From: CAYYJV01 sp964486395
GTDB taxonomy: Bacteria; Patescibacteriota; Minisyncoccia; Minisyncoccales; MHMH01
Direction: 5' to 3'
NCBI GenBank assembly: GCA_964486395.1
Contig: CAZALP010000009.1
Span: forward strand, 1 to 18,074
Length of the DNA stretch: 18,074 bases
The position numbers and the translations under genes were made by a program. Below, one piece after another: positions 5,077 to 11,708 of the stretch. Position 1 is the first letter of the stretch, and the number at the start of each line of letters is the position of its first letter. Below the pieces are notes generated by a model. The model worked only from the letters and a program-made list of their open reading frames with translations, ran no database searches and had not been told where the DNA came from.

Positions 5077-7167
5077 ATGCCTCGCGCCTATCCAATTGAA
5101 AGAGTTCGCGATATCGGAATTATAGCGCATATTGACGCCGGCAAAACCACGATGACCGAGCGGGTTTTGTTTTATACCGGCATTTCTCACAAAATAGGGG
5201 AAGTCCACGAAGGAAAGGCCATCATGGACTGGATGGAGCAGGAAAGGGAAAGAGGGATCACCATTACCTCTGCTGCTACTACCTGTTTTTGGAAAGTGGG
5301 AGAGGGGCCAGAGCACCGTATTAACATCATCGACACCCCGGGCCACATTGACTTTACCGCCGAGGTCCAGAGATCCTTGCGGGTTCTGGACGGAGCCGTG
5401 GTGGTTTTCGACGGGGTGGCGGGCGTGGAGCCGCAGTCTGAAACCGTCTGGCATCAAGCAGATAAGTTTAAGGTTCCCCGTCTTTGCTTTATTAATAAAC
5501 TAGACAGGATGGGGGCGTCTTTCGAAAAAAGCCTTGAATCAATTTGGCAGAAACTTACTCCGGACGCCGTGGCTATGCAAATACCCATCGGTGCAGAAGA
5601 CAAACTGGAGGGAGTGATAGATTTGCTGAAAATGAAAGCTCTAAGATTCGAGGGGGATTTCGGCCAAATTGTTAAAGAAGAGGAAATCCCCGAGGACTTG
5701 AAGGAAAAAGCCAAGGAATGGCGTGAAAAGCTGGTGGAAAAAATCGTCGGCGAAGACGAAAAATTAATGGAAGACTATTTGGCGGAAAAAGAAATTCCCG
5801 TGGAAAAACTGATAAAAGTTTTGAGAAACGCAGTTTTGGGCTACAGGCTGGTGCCAGTTTTTTGCGGCTCCGCTTTGAAAAACAAGGGAGTCCAACCTTT
5901 GCTGGACGGGGTAATTCATTATCTGCCCAGCCCGGTGGATCTGCCTCCGGTCAAGGGAATAAATCCCCGGACGGGCAAAGAAGAAGAAAGGGAGGCTGAC
6001 GACCAAAAGCCCTTTTCAGCTTTGGCCTTCAAAGTGGCAAGCGATCCTTATGTGGGAACTTTGACTTTTTTTAGGGTATATTCCGGCACGCTGAAGAAAG
6101 GTTCTTATCTTTTAAACTCAACCACGGGAGAAAAAGAAAGGCTGGGAAGGATTTTGAGAATGCATGCCGCTGAAAGAGAGGAAGTGGAAGAGCTTTTCGC
6201 AGGAGATATTGCAGCCACTGTTGGCCTTAAAAACACCAGCACTGGCCACACCCTTTGCGATGAAGCCCATCCCATTGTTTTGGAAAAAATTACTTTTCCT
6301 GAGCCGGTAATTTCCATCAGAATCGAACCCAGGAGCAAAGCCGACCAGGAAAAAATGGGCATGGCCCTGAGAAGGTTGGCCGAGGAGGACCCTACTTTTA
6401 AAATTAAAAGCGATTTGGAAACAGGAGAAACCTTAATTTCCGGCATGGGGGAATTGCATTTGGACATTCTGGTGGATAGAATGAAAAGGGAGTTCAAGGT
6501 AGATGCCAACGTCGGCAGGCCTCAGGTAGCTTACAAAGAAACAATCCAAATGGAGACGGAAGCCGAAGGCAAATACGTCAGGCAATCGGGAGGCAGAGGC
6601 CAGTACGGCCACGTTTGGCTGAGAGTGGAACCCAAAGAAAGAGGAGAGGGATTTGAATTTGTCAATGAAATCAAAGGGGGAATTATTCCCCAAGAGTTTA
6701 TCCCGGCAGTGGAAAAGGGAGTAAAGGAAGCCATGGACAAGGGAGTGGTGGCAGGCTACCCTCTGGTGGATATGTCAGTTGCACTTTACGACGGCTCTTA
6801 CCACGAAGTTGACTCCTCGGAGGTCGCTTTCAAGATTGCCGGCTCCATGGCTTTGCAGTCTGCCGCCAAAAAAGCAAAGCCCGTGCTTTTGGAGCCCATT
6901 ATGAAGTTGGAAGTGGTGGTTCCGGGAGAGTTTTTTGGAGATACCATAGGGGATTTGGCCGCCCGCCGGGGAAAAATAGAAGAAACTTCCGATCGCGGCC
7001 AGATGAAGGTAATCGACGCCAAAGTTCCCCTTTCTGAAATGTTCGGCTACGCCACTGCTCTTCGTTCCATGACCGAAGGCCGCGGCACATTTACGATGGA
7101 ATTTGACAAGTATGAAGAAGTGCCGCAGAATATAGCTCAGGAGATAATTGAAGGCAAACGCCGGTAA
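5077..7167 (+). CDS. fusA: Elongation factor G
   Basis: A 696-residue translocase GTPase that moves tRNA and mRNA through the ribosome and helps split ribosomes. The GTPase domain shows AHIDAGKTT (17-25), RGITI in switch I (59-63), DTPGHID (86-92), NKLDRMG (140-146) and GSALKNKG as the G5 loop. Domain II, the domain III segment (EEDPTFKIKSDLETGETLISGMGELHLDI), domain IV (GQYGHVWLRVEP) and domain V (PGEFFGDTIGDLAARRGKI) follow in order. The length is ordinary. A Phd-like ORF starts four bases after the stop codon, and tuf follows that. No Shine-Dalgarno site is visible before the start. Confidence 0.98.
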   Translation: MPRAYPIERVRDIGIIAHIDAGKTTMTERVLFYTGISHKIGEVHEGKAIMDWMEQERERGITITSAATTCFWKVGEGPEHRINIIDTPGHIDFTAEVQRSLRVLDGAVVVFDGVAGVEPQSETVWHQADKFKVPRLCFINKLDRMGASFEKSLESIWQKLTPDAVAMQIPIGAEDKLEGVIDLLKMKALRFEGDFGQIVKEEEIPEDLKEKAKEWREKLVEKIVGEDEKLMEDYLAEKEIPVEKLIKVLRNAVLGYRLVPVFCGSALKNKGVQPLLDGVIHYLPSPVDLPPVKGINPRTGKEEEREADDQKPFSALAFKVASDPYVGTLTFFRVYSGTLKKGSYLLNSTTGEKERLGRILRMHAAEREEVEELFAGDIAATVGLKNTSTGHTLCDEAHPIVLEKITFPEPVISIRIEPRSKADQEKMGMALRRLAEEDPTFKIKSDLETGETLISGMGELHLDILVDRMKREFKVDANVGRPQVAYKETIQMETEAEGKYVRQSGGRGQYGHVWLRVEPKERGEGFEFVNEIKGGIIPQEFIPAVEKGVKEAMDKGVVAGYPLVDMSVALYDGSYHEVDSSEVAFKIAGSMALQSAAKKAKPVLLEPIMKLEVVVPGEFFGDTIGDLAARRGKIEETSDRGQMKVIDAKVPLSEMFGYATALRSMTEGRGTFTMEFDKYEEVPQNIAQEIIEGKRR

Positions 7168-7171
7168 AATT

Positions 7172-7402
7172 ATGGACTTGAACGAAATCAGACAATTTAT
7201 TGAGGAAGAAGGAGGGAAATTTATAATCGTGGAAGACGGAAAGCCGGTGATGGTGGTTGTCAGTTTTGAGGAATATAAGAAAAGAATAATTGAGAAGAAA
7301 AATAGTCCCGGCAAAAAAGCGCAATCTTCGCCTGCGAGCAGGCAGGTTCTCCCCAAAGAGTTGCAGGAAGAGGAGTTGAAGGTTGAAGACCTGCCCTTTT
7401 AG
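7172..7402 (+). CDS. Phd/YefM antitoxin-like small protein, no toxin partner
   Basis: A 76-residue ORF starting four bases after the fusA stop. Residues 3-40 (LNEIRQFIEEEGGKFIIVEDGKPVMVVVSFEEYKKRI in outline) match the core of Phd/YefM antitoxins: a helix, then a beta hairpin carrying a Gly-Lys-Pro turn and the VSFEEY motif. The usual toxin (Doc, YoeB or PIN) does not follow; tuf does, after its own promoter. The C-terminal half is a Lys/Glu-rich tail containing a palindromic GC-rich patch (7331-7342). It may be a fixed, domesticated DNA-binding or translation-linked protein, or a non-functional remnant. The family call rests on pattern only. Confidence 0.65.
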   Translation: MDLNEIRQFIEEEGGKFIIVEDGKPVMVVVSFEEYKKRIIEKKNSPGKKAQSSPASRQVLPKELQEEELKVEDLPF

Positions 7403-7405
7403 GGC

Positions 7406-7433
7406 TTGACACAAATCAAAAAGTCGATAGAAT
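7406..7433 (+). promoter_or_regulatory. tuf promoter
   Basis: TTGACA (7406-7411), a 16-base spacer and TAGAAT (7428-7433). Transcription would begin near 7440, giving a leader of about 37 bases made almost wholly of A and T before the tuf ATG. It lies immediately after the stop codon of the Phd-like ORF. Confidence 0.65.
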
Positions 7434-7476
7434 AATAATTAGTATTAATAATTAATAATAATTAATAAACATTAAT

Positions 7477-8676
7477 ATGGCAGAGAAAGAAAAATTTGTT
7501 AGGGGAAAGCCCCATATTAACGTCGGTACCATCGGTCACGTCGACCATGGGAAAACCACTTTGACTGCCGCCATCCTTCATGTTTTAAATTTGAAGGGTT
7601 TTAAGGTGTCAGAGAAAACCGTAGATCAGATTGACTCAGCTCCCGAGGAAAAAGCTAGAGGGCTAACTATAGCCGTTTCCCATTTGGAGTACGAGACAGA
7701 AAACAGGCACTATGCTCATATTGACTGTCCGGGTCACGCTGACTACATCAAGAATATGATTACGGGAGCCGCTCAAATGGACGGCGCCATTTTGGTGGTG
7801 TCCGCTGTCGACGGCCCCATGCCTCAAACCCGAGAGCATATCCTTTTGGCCCGCCAGGTAGGCTTGCCTTCGGTGATCGTGTTTTTGAACAAATGCGACG
7901 CCGTGGATGATCCCGAAATTGTTGATTTGGTGGAATCTGAAGTCAGGGAGCTTCTGAAAAAGTACAAGTTTCCCGGAGACGAAATTCCCGTTATTCGCGG
8001 GTCTGCCTTGAAGGCTTTGGATGCCAAATCGGCTGATGACGAAGCAGCTAAGCCCATTCTGGATTTAGTTAAAGCTTTGGATGAATACATTCCGGAGCCT
8101 ACTCGGGAAATCGACAAGCCATTCCTGATGGCAATAGAGGACGTTTTCTCCATTGCTGGCCGGGGGACGGTGGCTACGGGAAGAATTGAAAGAGGTGTGG
8201 TTCACCCCAACGATGAAGTGGAGCTGGTGGGAATAAAGCCCACTCAGAAGACCACGGTGGTCAGTATTGAGATGTTTCAAAAGACGCTGGACGAGGGAAG
8301 AGCGGGAGATAACGTAGGAATTCTCTTGAGAGGCTTGAAAAAAGAAGATGTGGAAAGGGGACAGGTACTGGCAAAATCGGGCACCATAACTCCTCACACC
8401 GAATACGAAGGAGAAGTTTACATTCTAACTAAGGAAGAAGGCGGAAGACATACTCCGTTTTTCTCGGGTTATAAGCCCCAGTTTTACATCAGAACTACTG
8501 ATGTTACCGGGGAAGTTACCTTGCCCGAGGGTACGGAGATGGTAATGCCGGGAGACACGGTCAACTTGAAAATCAAGCTGTTGGCCCCCGTAGCTCTGGA
8601 AGAACAGCAAAGATTCGCCATTAGAGAGGGAGGCAAGACCGTGGGAGCCGGAGTTGTGACTAAAATAGTAAAGTAG
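7477..8676 (+). CDS. tuf: Elongation factor Tu
   Basis: A 399-residue GTPase that carries aminoacyl-tRNA to the A site. Motifs: GHVDHGKT (20-27), RGLTI (61-65), DCPGHADY (83-90), NKCD (138-141) and SALKAL. Domains II and III follow (IAGRGTVATGRIERG; GRHTPFFSGYKPQFYIRTTDVTG) and the end is AIREGGKTVGAGVVTKI. The switch I segment reads RGLTIAVSHLEY, where most bacteria have RGITINTSHVEY; the invariant Thr is kept. A 16-base-spaced promoter and an AT-only leader give it its own high-output transcript besides read-through from fusA. No Shine-Dalgarno site. rpsJ follows 22 bases later. Confidence 0.98.
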   Translation: MAEKEKFVRGKPHINVGTIGHVDHGKTTLTAAILHVLNLKGFKVSEKTVDQIDSAPEEKARGLTIAVSHLEYETENRHYAHIDCPGHADYIKNMITGAAQMDGAILVVSAVDGPMPQTREHILLARQVGLPSVIVFLNKCDAVDDPEIVDLVESEVRELLKKYKFPGDEIPVIRGSALKALDAKSADDEAAKPILDLVKALDEYIPEPTREIDKPFLMAIEDVFSIAGRGTVATGRIERGVVHPNDEVELVGIKPTQKTTVVSIEMFQKTLDEGRAGDNVGILLRGLKKEDVERGQVLAKSGTITPHTEYEGEVYILTKEEGGRHTPFFSGYKPQFYIRTTDVTGEVTLPEGTEMVMPGDTVNLKIKLLAPVALEEQQRFAIREGGKTVGAGVVTKIVK

Positions 8677-8698
8677 GAAGTAGAACACAAAACATTAA

Positions 8699-9040
8699 AT
8701 GTCAGTAAAGAAAAAAGCTGAATCTGAACAGGCAATAAGCCCGAAGTTGCGCATTAAACTTCGGGCTTATGATCACAAAGTAATTGACAAATCAGCTCGC
8801 GAGATTTGTGAGACAGCTTTGCGTTACGGCGCCGAAGTGGCGGGTCCTGTTCCTTTGCCCACCGAAATTCACAAGTATACGGTTAACCGCTCTACTTTCG
8901 TGCACAAGGACGCCAGAGAGCAGTTTGAGATGAGAGTTCACAAGAGATTAATAGACATTTTAAAGCCCAATCCTCGAGCAATCGACGCTTTAATAAACTT
9001 GAACTTGCCCGCCGGCGTTGACATAGAAATCAAAATGTAA
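8699..9040 (+). CDS. rpsJ: Ribosomal protein S10
   Basis: A 113-residue 30S head protein, also the NusG/NusE contact in antitermination. The body KLRIKLRAYDHKVIDKSA... is standard, with VPLPTEIHKYTVNRSTFVHKDAREQFEMRVHKRLIDI diagnostic. The first about 12 residues (MSVKKKAESEQA) are an extension. The family is normally 102-105 long. Codons 12-24 form a 14-bp perfect inverted repeat (8735-8770). It opens the S10 group, but rplC is separated from it by 104 bases containing a terminator-like hairpin. There is no Shine-Dalgarno site. Confidence 0.98.
   Translation: MSVKKKAESEQAISPKLRIKLRAYDHKVIDKSAREICETALRYGAEVAGPVPLPTEIHKYTVNRSTFVHKDAREQFEMRVHKRLIDILKPNPRAIDALINLNLPAGVDIEIKM
8735..8770 (+). repeat. 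14-bp perfect hairpin inside rpsJ
   Basis: ATAAGCCCGAAGTT (8735-8748) and AACTTCGGGCTTAT (8757-8770) pair without mismatch around an 8-base loop, within the first 25 codons. There is no T-run after it. It may act as an mRNA hairpin affecting rpsJ translation. Confidence 0.8.
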
Positions 9041-9108
9041 TACAATCCATAATGTTAATGGCTTCCAAATTTTAAAATATTTTAAGGTATTAAATAGTCA
9101 CGGAATCG

Positions 9109-9131
9109 AGAGCCGGGCTATGCCCGGTTTT
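9109..9131 (+). terminator. Terminator or attenuator hairpin between rpsJ and rplC
   Basis: CCGGGC (9113-9118), loop TAT, GCCCGG (9122-9127), then TTTT. A:T and G:T pairs extend the stem. It ends 13 bases before the rplC start. The T-run is short, so partial termination or attenuation fits better than a full stop. Confidence 0.55.
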
Positions 9132-9144
9132 CTGTTGAGAATAT

Positions 9145-9750
9145 ATGAAATTCATATTAGGTCAAAAATTGGGAATGTCGCAGATTTTCGACGAAAAGGG
9201 CAATGTCGTGCCCGTAACTTTGATTGAAGCCGGACCTTGCCAGGTAACCCAGGTGAAAACAAACGAAAAGGACGGCTATGCGGCAGTTCAAGTCGGCTTC
9301 AAAAAGATCGAAAAGAAAAACCCACCGTTCACACACAGCAAAATCAAAAAACCAATGAAGAAAACTCCCTTTAAGTGGCTGAGGGAGTTTAGGAACGGAG
9401 AATATAAAGTGGGAGACAAGATTGACGTTTCCATTTTTGAAGAAGGAGACAAGATAAAAATTTCCGGAATTTCCAAAGGAAAAGGATTTCAGGGGGCCGT
9501 CAAAAGATGGGGGTTTTCCGGCAGAAATGCCACTCATGGAGTGAAGCACGAACACAGAACACTGGGATCTGTGGGCTCTTCTTTCCCGGAAAGAGTGTTA
9601 AAGGGAAAAAAGATGCCGGGAAGAATGGGAGCTGAAAGGGTTACTGTTAGAAACTTGAAAATAGTGAAAGTGGACAAAGACAACAATTTATTGGCTGTTC
9701 GCGGCGCCATTCCCGGAAATAAAGGTACTTTGCTAGAAATTCGCGGCTAA
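9145..9750 (+). CDS. rplC: Ribosomal protein L3
   Basis: A 201-residue 50S protein that reaches the peptidyl-transferase centre. It starts MKFILGQKLGMSQIFDEKGNVVPVT, the family opening. ISGISKGKGFQGAVKRWGFSG and KMPGRMGAERVTVRNLKI are the conserved central and C-terminal signatures, including the loop (THGVKHEHRTLGSVGSS) that carries the usual Gln/Arg-rich tip. The length is normal. Only a weak GAG lies before the ATG. The next ribosomal gene, rplD, should follow within a few bases, but here 733 bases of other sequence intervene. Confidence 0.98.
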   Translation: MKFILGQKLGMSQIFDEKGNVVPVTLIEAGPCQVTQVKTNEKDGYAAVQVGFKKIEKKNPPFTHSKIKKPMKKTPFKWLREFRNGEYKVGDKIDVSIFEEGDKIKISGISKGKGFQGAVKRWGFSGRNATHGVKHEHRTLGSVGSSFPERVLKGKKMPGRMGAERVTVRNLKIVKVDKDNNLLAVRGAIPGNKGTLLEIRG

Positions 9751-9758
9751 CCCCACAA

Positions 9759-9788
9759 AAAGTATACTGCTACATAGCAATATACTTT
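9759..9788. repeat. 30-bp palindrome upstream of the TrpR-like gene (copy 1)
   Basis: Arms AAAGTATACTGCTA and TAGCAATATACTTT with a two-base centre and one mismatch. It ends about 20 bases before a possible -10 (TAAAAT, 9809-9814), so it overlaps or abuts the -35 region. A related copy lies at 10351-10384. It could be the binding site of the TrpR-like protein or the end of an inserted unit. Confidence 0.75.
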
Positions 9789-9821
9789 CTGTATGGTTAG
9801 ATTTATTGTAAAATTAAAATA

Positions 9822-10340
9822 ATGACCAGAGCGCGCCTCAAAATTTCAAACAAGGAAAGAGGTGAATTGTTGGAAGAGTTTTGTGAAGCCATTTCTGTTT
9901 TGCGTTCGCCCTGAAAGATAATGGATTTTATAATTGATTTATTGACCAGGCAAGAAACCATTACGATAGCCAAAAGAATTAAAATTGCCAAATTCTTGAT
10001 AAAGGGGAAAAATTATCGGTACATAGAAAGAACATTAAACGTCAGCCATGGAACAATAGCTAAAGTTAATTATTGGTTAGCAGAAGGAGGAGAGGGATTT
10101 AGGTTGATTGTGAAGAAGGCCCATAAAAAAGAGCACAAACCAGAACCCTCCTGAGCAAAACCTCAAAGTGAATGGGGCTTACTGAAGAGGCGTTATCCTA
10201 TGATGTTTTGGCCCCAGCTTTTAGTGGAAGAAGTAGTGAAAACAATGAACAAAAGACAAAAAGATAAACTTCGCAATGCGGTAAGGAAATTAGATCGGAA
10301 ATCAGATTTATACAAAAAGATCACCAAGATTCTTAAATAA
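9822..10340 (+). pseudogene. TrpR/YerC-like helix-turn-helix protein gene, broken by two in-frame TGA
   Basis: One frame runs from ATG 9822 to TAA 10338-10340 with no TAA or TAG, but with TGA at codon 31 (9912-9914) and codon 111 (10152-10154). The middle part has the TrpR/YerC pattern: LLTRQETITIAKRIKIAKFL, then GKNYRYIERTLNVSHGTIAKVNYWL, the helix-turn-helix. The first 30 codons (KERGELLEEFCEAISVLRSP) look like the family's N-terminal helices. The last 61 codons (RRYPMMFWPQLLVEEVVKT; KLRNAVRKLDRKSDLYKKI) look like a real C-terminal helical tail. TGA is a stop elsewhere here, so nonsense decay is likeliest (CGA to TGA would explain both). Otherwise the 77-codon piece from ATG 9921 alone is made. 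TAAAAT at 9809-9814 may be its -10. Confidence 0.7.
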
Positions 10341-10467
10341 AAAATAACATAAAATTCATTGTTACATAGCAGTATACTTTATGTGGGGGATTGATGTCCG
10401 CGGGATTTAAAAAGCGCCGCAGATCTTCTTTGATCCACGGCACTTTCTTAAGCGCTTTATATTTCAT
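10333..10467 (-). CDS. Hypothetical 44-aa ORF, possible gene fragment
   Basis: On the minus strand, ATG at 10467 opens 44 codons beginning MKYKALKKVPWIKEDL and continuing RRFLNPADINPPHK. The first 30 residues look protein-like (Trp, Pro, Asp/Glu and Lys mixed). The rest runs into the palindrome copy at 10351-10384 and becomes hydrophobic before a TAA at 10333-10335. It could be the 5' stub of a gene cut off by the insertion, or chance. I recognise no family. Confidence 0.25.
   Translation of the reverse strand: MKYKALKKVPWIKEDLRRFLNPADINPPHKVYCYVTMNFMLFFI
10351..10384. repeat. Degenerate copy 2 of the 30-bp palindrome
   Basis: The right half, CATAGCAGTATACTTT (10365-10380), matches copy 1 except for one base. 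Over 22 bases (10363-10384 against 9771-9792) 20 are identical. The left half keeps about 9 of 14 palindrome positions. With copy 1 it brackets the TrpR-like gene as a direct repeat. Confidence 0.7.
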
Positions 10468-10483
10468 TATACCAAATTAATTT

Positions 10484-11113
10484 ATGCTTGTTAAGTGTTA
10501 TGACCAACAAGGCAAAGTGGTTTCCCAAACGAGGTTGCCCTCGGAAGTTTTCGGAGTAAAGTTAAATCCAGATTTGGTGCATCAAGTAGCCTTATCCCAG
10601 ATGGCAAACAGAAGGCGAGTGATAGCTCACACCAAGGATAGGAGCGAAGTCAGAGGAGGAGGCAGAAAACCCTGGCGGCAAAAGGGAACCGGTCGCGCCA
10701 GAGCGGGTTCCATTCGTTCTCCGATTTGGCGGGGCGGGGGAGTAACTTTCGGTCCCACCAAGAAAAAGGTTTTTAAGAAAAAAATCAATAAAAAGATGAG
10801 AAGGAGGGCGTTGTTGCAGGTTCTGTCATTCAAAGCTCAAAACAATTTTTTGATTATTTTGGACAAGATGCAATTGGCCGAGCCCAAAACCAAGCTTATG
10901 GCAAAAATTATGGGAAATCTTCCCTGTAAAGAGGGAAGTCGTTTGATTGCTTTGCCGGGAATGGACAAAAACATAATTAGAGCGGCTAGAAATTTGCCAA
11001 AAACAGAATTTATCCAAGCCAAAGATTTAAATGTCCTGGACTTGCTTAGTTTTAAATATTTAGTTATGCCCAAAGAGTCAATAAAAGTAATTAAAGATAA
11101 TTTCGTTAAATAA
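10484..11113 (+). CDS. rplD: Ribosomal protein L4
   Basis: A 209-residue 50S protein; in many bacteria it also represses the S10 operon. The signature region RRVIAHTKDRSEVRGGGRKPWRQKGTGRARAGSIRSPIWRGGGVTFGP, in outline, is the long loop that lines the peptide exit tunnel. The C-terminal part shows the ordinary Rossmann-like end (LNVLDLLSFKYLVMPKESIKVI). The length is normal. The start ATG at 10484 follows a TATACC (10468-10473) that could serve as a -10 after the insertion. rplW begins one base after the stop. Confidence 0.97.
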   Translation: MLVKCYDQQGKVVSQTRLPSEVFGVKLNPDLVHQVALSQMANRRRVIAHTKDRSEVRGGGRKPWRQKGTGRARAGSIRSPIWRGGGVTFGPTKKKVFKKKINKKMRRRALLQVLSFKAQNNFLIILDKMQLAEPKTKLMAKIMGNLPCKEGSRLIALPGMDKNIIRAARNLPKTEFIQAKDLNVLDLLSFKYLVMPKESIKVIKDNFVK

Positions 11114-11114
11114 C

Positions 11115-11555
11115 ATGGCCTTGCTCGATATTTTTAAAAAAAAGAAAAAAGTTCCAGAAAAGAAAGAATTTGAGAAAAAACTCGAAAAAAAAACCAAGGA
11201 AAAAATAGCTCCCGCGGTCAAGCCGCGCCGGGCTCGAAAACCAGCTGCTGTCCCCAAACTCAAGAAGATTTCCGATGTGGCTTATCGAGTTTTAAGAGGC
11301 CCCCACATTACCGAAAAGGCCACGGATTTGACTGATAAAAACCAGTATGTTTTCGAGGTTTTTCCCAAAGCCGGCAAAGCGGAAGTAAAGAGGGCAGTGG
11401 AGGATCTTTACGGAGCGAACGTGGTTTCGGTTCGGATAATAAATGTACCTTCCAAGAAGAGAAGACTGGGCAGAATTGAAGGAGAAAGGAAGGGATACAA
11501 AAAAGCCATCGTGAAAATAGTCGAAGGCCAGAAGATAGAAGTGTTGCCACGATAA
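11115..11555 (+). CDS. rplW: Ribosomal protein L23 with a Lys-rich N-terminal extension
   Basis: L23 sits at the tunnel exit and docks trigger factor and SRP. The conserved body starts near residue 55 (VAYRVLRGPHITEKATDLTDKNQYVFEV) and ends with INVPSKKRRLGRIEGERKGYKKAIVKI. At 146 residues it exceeds the usual 95-100 by an N-terminal stretch of about 50, very rich in Lys and Glu (FKKKKKVPEKKEFEKKL), which is probably disordered. There is no better internal start. rplD ends one base upstream. A 132-bp inverted-repeat structure begins 6 bases after the stop. Confidence 0.95.
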   Translation: MALLDIFKKKKKVPEKKEFEKKLEKKTKEKIAPAVKPRRARKPAAVPKLKKISDVAYRVLRGPHITEKATDLTDKNQYVFEVFPKAGKAEVKRAVEDLYGANVVSVRIINVPSKKRRLGRIEGERKGYKKAIVKIVEGQKIEVLPR

Positions 11556-11561
11556 TGATTC

Positions 11562-11693
11562 GGTAGCGGGTTTCCAAAGTACCGATCCTAAAAATCCCTG
11601 CGAGATTTTTAGGTCTGCGTTCTCGGCAGCCGATTCGCTTTCGGCGAAACCGTGCTCGGCTGCCTCCGAAAGCTACTTTGGAAACCCGCTACC
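11562..11693. repeat. 132-bp nested inverted-repeat element between rplW and rplB
   Basis: Outer arms of 20 perfect bases: GGTAGCGGGTTTCCAAAGTA (11562-11581) and its reverse complement (11674-11693). Inside are two further hairpins. The first is CCTAAAAATC/GATTTTTAGG (11587-11596, 11604-11613). The second is GGCAGCCGA/TCGGCTGCC (11625-11633, 11656-11664), capped by TTCGC/GCGAA. The RNA would fold as a three-way junction. There is no ORF or T-tail. It may be a MITE-like palindromic unit or an mRNA control element. Confidence 0.85.
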
Positions 11694-11708
11694 TCACCAC
11701 CATACTAT

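Noticed and set aside
7331..7346. GC-rich palindrome CCTGC-GA-GCAGG in the Phd-like ORF as an independent element
   Set aside because: Arms of 5 bases with a two-base centre are too short to claim more than chance without other copies.
6775..7356. A 193-codon minus-strand open frame opposite fusA and the Phd-like ORF
   Set aside because: A frame shadow of fusA with no protein-family features.
9912..10154. Genome-wide recoding of TGA (Gly or Trp)
   Set aside because: TGA ends rplP, rplX, the M50 gene, the ComEC-like gene and the first gene at the expected protein ends, so it is a normal stop here. Only the TrpR-like frame contains internal TGA.
11652..11708. N-terminal extension of L2 from an upstream start
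   Set aside because: These codons lie in the inverted-repeat element and are not L2-like; the ATG at 11709 gives the normal opening.
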